In this document: positions 21,100-25,046 of the stretch, in pieces
How positions within the stretch are numbered: the first letter of the stretch is position 1
How the letters are laid out: each line of letters begins with the position of its first letter
DNA from: MHLP01 sp043736515
GTDB taxonomy: Bacteria; Patescibacteriota; Minisyncoccia; Phycocordibacterales; UBA6899
Length of the DNA: 25,046 bases
Assembly: GCA_043736515.1 (NCBI GenBank)
Contig: JAYTCK010000029.1
Coordinates: 1 to 25,046, forward strand
Direction of reading: 5' to 3'
The notes under the pieces: generated by a model
What the model saw: the letters and a program-made list of their open reading frames with translations, nothing else
Databases searched by the model: none
Told to the model about the DNA's origin: nothing
Made by a program: the position numbers and the translations under genes

Positions 21100-21408
21100 A
21101 TGGAAAATCACAACTACGCAGTAGGTGATGTGGTTGATGCCGCTGACTGTGGGGTGCTCACGCACTACCCCCAAATCAAAGAATTTCTTCCTGATGGACG
21201 GGTGGTCCTGCATTTCAAGGAGCCAAATCAACCTGATTCGTGCGGCGCTTGTGGTGCAGTTGGATCGCTTTCTGAAAACATTTCCACTGGAGAAGTCGTT
21301 TGTCAGAGGACCGGTTGTGGTCACGAGCACGGTTTCCGTGAACGGGATGCGGTCGTTTTGCAAAATGCACTGCGCGAGAATATCACGAGAAACAAAGTCG
21401 AAGCCTGA
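21100..21408 (+). CDS. Small zinc-ribbon-like protein, unknown
   Basis: A 102-residue protein. The first half is beta-like (YAVGDVVDAADCGVLTHY, then FLPDGRVVLHFKEP). The second half holds two Cys pairs, SCGACGAVGS and VCQRTGCGHEHGF, which together could form a four-Cys zinc ribbon (about C48, C51, C68, C73). A charged C-terminus follows. I do not recognise the family; nucleic-acid or protein binding is a guess. The start ATG 21100 has a GGAG Shine-Dalgarno and a leader of about 70 nt, and the gene has its own strong promoter and a terminator. It therefore behaves like the accessory minus-strand genes, although it lies on the plus strand between mrdA and greA. Confidence 0.7.
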   Translation: MENHNYAVGDVVDAADCGVLTHYPQIKEFLPDGRVVLHFKEPNQPDSCGACGAVGSLSENISTGEVVCQRTGCGHEHGFRERDAVVLQNALRENITRNKVEA

Positions 21409-21440
21409 AAGAAGGTTTCGATGTGAAGTAAAAGGATTGG

Positions 21441-21469
21441 TCCCCGCAAGGAAACTTGTGGGGATTTTT
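21441..21469 (+). terminator. Intrinsic terminator of the 21100-21408 gene
   Basis: A 10-bp stem (21441-21450 with 21455-21464, one G-U pair), a GAAA tetraloop and TTTTT (21465-21469). Confidence 0.9.
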
Positions 21470-21521
21470 GTGTATATTGCAAAAAGTAATGAAACACAAA
21501 TTTTGTCAAATATTGTGGATA

Positions 21522-21550
21522 TTGTTCGTTAACACAAAGCATGTTACCAT
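21522..21550 (+). promoter_or_regulatory. Promoter of greA, leaderless type
   Basis: TTGTTC (21522-21527), a 17-bp spacer and TACCAT (21545-21550) with a TGT extension. Start about 21557, 2 nt before ATG 21559. Confidence 0.65.
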
Positions 21551-21558
21551 TCAAATTT

Positions 21559-22023
21559 ATGGACACACAAAAGGAATATTTGAGTAAGGAGAAAAATGAA
21601 GAGCTAAAGGAGGAACTAGAATTCTTGACCCACGTAAAGCGAAAGGAGATCGCCGAGGCACTTGAAGCAGCAAAGGCATTAGGTGATCTTTCAGAAAATG
21701 CCGAGTACCACTCTGCGCGCGAAGCTCAGGCTGCAATTGAGGAACGCATTATGGTCATTGAGGAAATACTCAAGAATGCAGTGATTGTAGGAGGAAAGCA
21801 CAAAACTGACACCGTCGGCATCGGCTCTGTCGTGAAGGTAAAACGGGGCAAGGATACAAAGACATATACGATTGTTGGAGGTGAAGAAACAGATATTACT
21901 TCAGGAAAAATTTCTAACAAATCGCCGCTTGGAGAAGCAATGATGAACAAAAGAAAAGGTGACTCTTGTGCCTATGTGACTCCCATGGGAGAAATGGAGT
22001 GTGAGATCTTAGAGATTAAATAG
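21559..22023 (+). CDS. greA: Transcription elongation factor GreA
   Basis: A 154-residue Gre factor that enters the RNA polymerase secondary channel and stimulates cleavage of backtracked transcripts. The N-terminal coiled coil is about 1-75, with the acidic tip in LGDLSENAEYHSAREAQ (D43 and E46). The C-terminal FKBP-like domain includes VGIGSVVKVKRG and ISNKSPLGEAMMNKRKGD. An upstream in-frame ATG at 21541 would add six residues (MLPFKF), but it overlaps the -10 region, so ATG 21559 is chosen; the predicted transcript starts 2 nt before it. Length agrees with the usual 155-160. lysS follows, as in many bacteria. Confidence 0.95.
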   Translation: MDTQKEYLSKEKNEELKEELEFLTHVKRKEIAEALEAAKALGDLSENAEYHSAREAQAAIEERIMVIEEILKNAVIVGGKHKTDTVGIGSVVKVKRGKDTKTYTIVGGEETDITSGKISNKSPLGEAMMNKRKGDSCAYVTPMGEMECEILEIK

Positions 22024-22064
22024 CAATAGGTGGTCAGGTGTCAGCGTGTCTAAGGAAAAGCATT

Positions 22065-22073
22065 TGGTATTAT
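22065..22073 (+). promoter_or_regulatory. Extended -10 upstream of lysS
   Basis: TGG-TATTAT. Start about 22080, so the leader of about 30 nt would consist almost entirely of the heptamer repeat. No clear -35. Confidence 0.45.
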
Positions 22074-22078
22074 CCTAG

Positions 22079-22106
22079 CCACTAGCCACTAGCCACTAGC
22101 GACTAA
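22079..22106 (+). repeat. Heptamer tandem repeat in the lysS leader
   Basis: Three perfect copies of CCACTAG (22079-22085, 22086-22092, 22093-22099), then a degenerate fourth (CGACTAA), ending 3 nt before the lysS ATG. There is no Shine-Dalgarno. Confidence 0.9.
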
Positions 22107-22109
22107 CCA

Positions 22110-23561
22110 ATGGCTTCTTTACAAGAAATCCGAGAAGAACGCGTACGCAAACTTGAACTCATCAAGTCGCGTGGGGGTAATCCCTATCCGAGCAGCGTTA
22201 CGCGCGATCATACACTCGGCGATGTCCATGAGCGTTTCCAAGAACTTTCCGGGACATCCGTCTCCCTTACCGGTCGCATTATGGCTATTCGGGGACAAGG
22301 CGCCATTCAATTTATTGTTTTGAATGACGGTACCGCAACTTTTCAGGCGGTATTTAAGCGTGATGTTCTGGGGGAGGACAAAATGAATTTTTTTGGTGAG
22401 GTTGGTGACATCGGCGATTTTATCGGTGTGTCCGGAGAACTTTTTACGACTGAACGCGGACAAGAAAGCATACTTGCGACGTCATGGACAATGGCAGCAA
22501 AGTCCCTTCTTCCACTACCTGAAAAATTTCATGGACTTCAGGATCCCGAAGAAAAGCTTCGCAAGCGATATCTCGATATACTTTTTGATCCCGGCCTCCG
22601 TGACCTATTCATCAAGCGATCTAAATTTTGGAATGCCATGCGTTCCTTTATGCTTGCGGAGGGATTTTTAGAAGTTGAAACACCCATCCTTGAAGTGGCG
22701 ACTGGTGGAGCCGATGCGCGCCCCTTCGCCACTCATCACAATGCGCTCGATATGGAAGTCTTTTTGCGCATCTCTTGCGGAGAGCTGTGGCAAAAACGCC
22801 TCATGGTCGCAGGTTTTCCAAAGGTATTTGAGATTGGACGCATTTTTCGTAATGAAGGGATGAGTCCAGAGCATGCTCAAGATTACACGCAACTAGAATG
22901 TTATGCCGCGTACGCCAATCATGAAGATGGAATGAAAATGGTGGAGCGGATGTATAAGTATGTTGCACAGGAGACTTTTGGGACACTAGTGTTCAGCATC
23001 CGCGGTTTTGACGTAGATCTCGGTAAACCATGGGAGCGTTATGACTATGGAGAGATTATCAAAAAACTCACTGACGTAGACATTGCATCGGCAACACTTC
23101 CTGAGATTGAATCAGCATTAAAACGGCTTAAGGTAGAGTATGACAGCAAAGGGTGGAATCGTATTCGCGCCATCGATACACTGTGGAAGTATTGCCGCAA
23201 GCAATTGGGCGGCCCCGGCTTCTTGGTGAATGTCCCTGTGGCAATGTCACCACTTGCGAAACTTTCTTCAAACGGAAGTACTGTAGAACAATTCCAACCA
23301 ATTATTGCGGGAAGCGAGGTGGGGAAGGGTTACAGCGAGCTCAATGATCCGATAGATCAGGCAGTGCGCTTCCAAGGGCAGCAAGATATGCGTGATGCGG
23401 GAGATGATGAAGCACAAATGTTCGATCGTGATTTCGTCGAGGCTTTAGAGCACGGCATGCCCCCTACGTGCGGTTTCGGTGTCTCCGAACGACTTTTTGC
23501 GTTTCTCGCCAATCGACCAATCCGCGAAGTACAATTGTTTCCATTGTTAAGACCGAAGTAG
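22110..23561 (+). CDS. lysS: Lysyl-tRNA synthetase, class II
   Basis: A 483-residue class IIb synthetase that charges tRNA-Lys. The N-terminal anticodon-binding OB domain (about 50-150) includes VSLTGRIMAIRGQGAIQFIVL. The catalytic core carries motif 1 (about 175-195, FWNAMRSFMLAEGFLEVETPIL), motif 2 (FEIGRIFRNEGMSPEHAQDY) and motif 3 (CGFGVSERLFAFL). Motif 3 differs from the usual GIGIDRL, and motif 2 has SPEHAQDYTQLECY where most enzymes have a form like SxRHNPEFT. I take this as lineage divergence; the order IREVQLFPLLRP at the end is normal. The start ATG 22110 follows heptamer repeats and has no Shine-Dalgarno. It follows greA by 86 bp. Confidence 0.92.
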   Translation: MASLQEIREERVRKLELIKSRGGNPYPSSVTRDHTLGDVHERFQELSGTSVSLTGRIMAIRGQGAIQFIVLNDGTATFQAVFKRDVLGEDKMNFFGEVGDIGDFIGVSGELFTTERGQESILATSWTMAAKSLLPLPEKFHGLQDPEEKLRKRYLDILFDPGLRDLFIKRSKFWNAMRSFMLAEGFLEVETPILEVATGGADARPFATHHNALDMEVFLRISCGELWQKRLMVAGFPKVFEIGRIFRNEGMSPEHAQDYTQLECYAAYANHEDGMKMVERMYKYVAQETFGTLVFSIRGFDVDLGKPWERYDYGEIIKKLTDVDIASATLPEIESALKRLKVEYDSKGWNRIRAIDTLWKYCRKQLGGPGFLVNVPVAMSPLAKLSSNGSTVEQFQPIIAGSEVGKGYSELNDPIDQAVRFQGQQDMRDAGDDEAQMFDRDFVEALEHGMPPTCGFGVSERLFAFLANRPIREVQLFPLLRPK

Positions 23562-23575
23562 TAACTAAAAAAACT

Positions 23576-23791
23576 ATGACCAATTTTACGATTAGCTATT
23601 TGATACTTGAAGCACCAACAGTTATTATGCTTGCTAGTATGGGCACACTTATCTTTGGTGTAATAATGTTTATTATCAATCGACACGAGAAAGAATTAGT
23701 GAAAAAATATAAGAACTACATTTTATTTGGGTTGCTTGGCCTTTTTTTCGGAGTTATCTCATGGGGAGTACTTGGTTACATGCAAGGGTAA
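23576..23791 (+). CDS. Small two-helix membrane protein, unknown
   Basis: A 71-residue protein starting at ATG 23576, 14 bp after lysS. It has two membrane helices: about 12-33 (PTVIMLASMGTLIFGVIMFII) and about 46-68 (ILFGLLGLFFGVISWGVLGYM). A charged loop (NRHEKELVKKYKN) separates them. The frame is open further upstream inside lysS, but ATG 23576 is the first sensible start. TTGTTT (23535-23540) with TAGTAA at 18 bp (23559-23564) could give a nearly leaderless mRNA. I do not recognise the family. A weak hairpin (about 23844-23860) lies downstream without a T run. Confidence 0.65.
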   Translation: MTNFTISYLILEAPTVIMLASMGTLIFGVIMFIINRHEKELVKKYKNYILFGLLGLFFGVISWGVLGYMQG

Positions 23792-23881
23792 TTAGATTTT
23801 CACCAGCCTATTATTATCACACAGGCAGTCCCAAACAAGCCTTAGGGGGGTTACACCCCTTACAAAATAGGATTTCATATC

Positions 23882-23909
23882 TTGCATTTTGCACCCTGTC
23901 TGATACTTT
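23882..23909 (+). promoter_or_regulatory. Promoter of the 23943-24248 gene
   Basis: TTGCAT (23882-23887), a 16-bp spacer and TACTTT (23904-23909) with a TGA extension. Short leader with AAAGGA as Shine-Dalgarno. Confidence 0.6.
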
Positions 23910-23942
23910 TAAGAGAGAGTTTTTTTGCAAAGGAATATTCTG

Positions 23943-24248
23943 ATGAATGTATCCTTCAAGCATCCGAAAACAGGGAACTGGTATAACGTAGATTTATCGG
24001 GCGACAACAAGCATCTCGTACTGCGTTTCTATACATTTCTCGGGCTTACCGGTTCGCTGTCAGCGCTCACCGCAATGTCGTTTTTTGCGTTTGCAACACA
24101 GGGTCGTCCGTACTCACAAGAAGTTTTTCTTGCGTTCGCCATTGTCACCATTCTTGTATCGAAGCGCGCCTACATGCTTTATGTTGCCGTAAAGAACATG
24201 CTTCATTCACTAATTCCTAAAAATGAAAATGAACATCCTCACGTGTAG
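23943..24248 (+). CDS. Small membrane protein, unknown, two helices
   Basis: A 101-residue protein. The start is ATG 23943, with an AAAGGA Shine-Dalgarno 8 nt upstream, rather than the upstream start at 23925. The N-terminus (MNVSFKHPKTGNWYNVDLSGDNKHL) is polar. Two membrane helices follow at about 27-50 (LRFYTFLGLTGSLSALTAMSFFAF) and about 60-83 (EVFLAFAIVTILVSKRAYMLYVAV). The tail is charged (IPKNENEHPHV). I do not recognise the family. It has its own promoter and terminator and lies upstream of the mraZ control region. Confidence 0.7.
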   Translation: MNVSFKHPKTGNWYNVDLSGDNKHLVLRFYTFLGLTGSLSALTAMSFFAFATQGRPYSQEVFLAFAIVTILVSKRAYMLYVAVKNMLHSLIPKNENEHPHV

Positions 24249-24308
24249 GGTGTTTTTTTGCCCATCAAAGCAGAAGCCAGTGAAAGAGGAAAATAGATTT
24301 AGCATAAG

Positions 24309-24332
24309 CCGTCCAATAAGGACGGTTTTTTT
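24309..24332 (+). terminator. Intrinsic terminator of the 23943-24248 gene
   Basis: Stem CCGTCC/GGACGG (24309-24314 with 24320-24325), loop AATAA, then seven T (24326-24332). It isolates the mraZ promoter from upstream transcription. Confidence 0.92.
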
Positions 24333-24364
24333 GTTATATGCCGTAACGCTATTTTGTGGGGAAC

Positions 24365-24373
24365 TGTGGATAA
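24365..24373 (-). promoter_or_regulatory. Single perfect DnaA-box match
   Basis: TGTGGATAA is the complement of the consensus TTATCCACA. It lies 7 bp before the -35 of the mraZ promoter. No cluster of boxes accompanies it, so it may be chance. Confidence 0.35.
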
Positions 24374-24379
24374 CAATGG

Positions 24380-24408
24380 TTGTGTGGTGGGGGATGGTGG
24401 GATACAAT
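24380..24408 (+). promoter_or_regulatory. Promoter of mraZ (dcw cluster)
   Basis: TTGTGT (24380-24385), a 17-bp spacer and TACAAT (24403-24408). Start about 24415, which leaves a leader of about 258 nt. The spacer is filled with GTGGG operator repeats. Confidence 0.65.
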
Positions 24409-24432
24409 GGTAAGCATGTGGGAGAAAGTGGG
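24387..24432 (+). promoter_or_regulatory. MraZ-type operator: phased GTGGG repeats
   Basis: GTGGG at 24387-24391, 24397-24401, 24418-24422 and 24428-24432. Each pair has a 10-bp period and the pairs are 21 bp apart. A degenerate copy (ATGGT, about 24407-24411) falls between. E. coli MraZ is known to bind TGGGN repeats with 5-nt spacers upstream of its own gene, so these are probable autoregulatory sites. Confidence 0.75.
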
Positions 24433-24672
24433 AAATTGTTCACAACCTTCTTACTTACAACATGGGATGGTAGTCAGAGAGAAAGATAGAATTTAGCCCC
24501 CGTATCGTCTGCTTGTGGGAGTAGTTCGAGCGGGGGTTCTATCTAAAGCCACCAGGATCACACATAGATATGCGACTACGACGAAAGCAACATAGGAACA
24601 CTGAGTTTGGCGCGTATTTCACGGTGTGCGCCAAACTTAGGGTTTCTCATCAAAGAGCCCTAATCCCAAACC
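24415..24672 (+). other. Structured mraZ leader without a gene
   Basis: No credible gene lies between 24249 and 24672 (424 bases). That stretch holds the upstream gene's terminator, the DnaA-like box, the mraZ promoter and operator, and then three hairpins in the leader. Hairpin A has stems 24484-24491/24537-24544 (8 bp) and 24497-24502/24531-24536 (6 bp), with a one-sided 5-nt bulge. Hairpin B is a perfect 10-bp stem, 24604-24613/24628-24637. Hairpin C is TTAGGG/CCCTAA, 24637-24642/24658-24663, ending 9 nt before the mraZ ATG. B and C share base 24637. TAATCC (24661-24666) could be a second, leaderless -10. Confidence 0.65.
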
Positions 24673-25046
24673 ATGTTCATAGGCGAATACACTCATAGCA
24701 TTGATGATAAAAAACGGCTTTCTGTTCCTGCGAAGTTTCGCAAGGAACTCGGAAAGAAAGCGGTGATTACACTTGGACTCAACAAGTGTCTTTCGATTTA
24801 TCCTACAAAAGAGTGGAAAGTGTTTGCCGAAAAACTTTCAAAACTCTCAATGGGCAAATCAGAGGATCGGGGATTTTCTCGCGCCATGCTTTCTGGTGCA
24901 TTTGAAGTTGAGATCGACAGCATTGGCCGCATTGTTATTCCCGAGACACAGAAAGAATATGCAAACCTTAAAGAAAAAGTGGTACTTACCGGCGTCTATG
25001 ATCGCGTGGAAGCTTGGGATGAAGAAGCATGGAAGGCATACAAATC
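24673..25046 (+). CDS. mraZ: Transcriptional regulator MraZ, cut off by window end
   Basis: The first 124 residues of MraZ, a ring-forming SpoVT/AbrB-type DNA-binding protein that represses the dcw cluster in E. coli. Two copies of the fold are seen, each with its DNA-contact signature: FIGEYTHSIDDKKRLSVPAKFR near the N-terminus and GAFEVEIDSIGRIVIPETQ in the second half. The usual length is 140-150, so only about 20 residues are missing. The start ATG 24673 has no Shine-Dalgarno. GTGGG repeats at its upstream promoter fit autoregulation. The genes that normally follow (rsmH, ftsL, ftsI, mur genes) would lie beyond the window. Confidence 0.95.
   Translation, partial: MFIGEYTHSIDDKKRLSVPAKFRKELGKKAVITLGLNKCLSIYPTKEWKVFAEKLSKLSMGKSEDRGFSRAMLSGAFEVEIDSIGRIVIPETQKEYANLKEKVVLTGVYDRVEAWDEEAWKAYK

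Noticed and set aside
21541..21558. Upstream ATG that would extend GreA by MLPFKF
   Set aside because: It overlaps the -10 box, and the extra residues do not match GreA N-termini; ATG 21559 fits the leaderless pattern.
22079..22106. Possible CRISPR-like or ribosomal-binding repeat
   Set aside because: The unit is only 7 bp with no spacers; it is a simple tandem repeat.
23844..23860. Possible terminator after the 23576-23791 gene
   Set aside because: The stem is only 5 bp and no T run follows.
24223..24489. Open frame between the small membrane gene and mraZ
   Set aside because: It runs through a strong terminator and the mraZ promoter/operator, has no family features and no start signals.
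24484..24544. tRNA-like appearance (GTTCGAG near a paired end)
   Set aside because: No D-arm or anticodon arm of the right size can be drawn and there is no standard acceptor stem; treated as a leader hairpin.

Overview
The window reads as a chromosomal segment of a Candidate Phyla Radiation (Patescibacteria) bacterium, most likely of the Parcubacteria/Paceibacteria type. I base this on the set of short core genes in small scattered operons, a 412-residue ProRS with no full editing domain, a degenerate PriA, a Gmad2-domain membrane protein at the left edge, and many small orphan membrane or zinc-knuckle proteins. Translation follows the standard bacterial code. No tRNA, rRNA, CRISPR array or recognisable transposase was seen. 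The phylum call is inference from protein character, not from a marker-gene tree.

Layout. 1-988: the end of a membrane-anchored Gmad2-type protein (minus), then hpf and a small membrane protein (plus). 1025-4591: fmt, def and priA on the minus strand. 4691-5989: murA (plus), facing a small unknown gene (6033-6446, minus) across a shared terminator. 6579-9519: a long hairpin element and a 934-residue membrane-spanning mosaic protein. 9586-10599: the first mreB, ending in a 130-nt rod-like hairpin. 10753-12803: an unknown minus gene, a second long hairpin element at the start of a DNA polymerase III delta'-like gene, and an HTH/Myb-like minus gene. 12977-16651: frr, rseP and proS (plus), interleaved with small minus-strand genes. 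17031-20986: the cell-shape cluster mreB2-mreC-mreD-like-mrdA. 21100-24248: a zinc-knuckle protein, greA, lysS and two small membrane proteins. 24249-25046: a promoter with MraZ-type operator repeats, a structured leader of about 250 nt, and the start of mraZ, which normally opens the division/cell-wall (dcw) cluster.

How the genes work together. The core genes cover translation start and end (fmt, def, frr, hpf), tRNA charging (proS, lysS), transcript elongation (greA), replication restart and clamp loading (priA, delta'), and peptidoglycan synthesis and cell shape (murA, two mreB, mreC, mrdA, mraZ, rseP). Two styles of gene start can be seen. Most core genes have a -10 box 6 to 10 nt before the ATG and no Shine-Dalgarno sequence, so their mRNAs look leaderless. 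The small accessory genes, mostly on the minus strand, have their own near-consensus promoter (usually a 17-bp spacer and a TGn extension), a 30-70 nt leader with a clear Shine-Dalgarno, and often their own intrinsic terminator.

The most unusual features are large RNA/DNA hairpins at gene boundaries. Two related elements of about 145 nt cover the starts of the mosaic protein and delta' genes. A perfect 19-bp inverted repeat includes the mreB1 stop codon and encloses a rod capped by a GAGA loop. Four tandem hairpins lie between mreB2 and mreC, and three hairpins lie in the mraZ leader. I could not run folding, covariation or homology searches, so their function is open.
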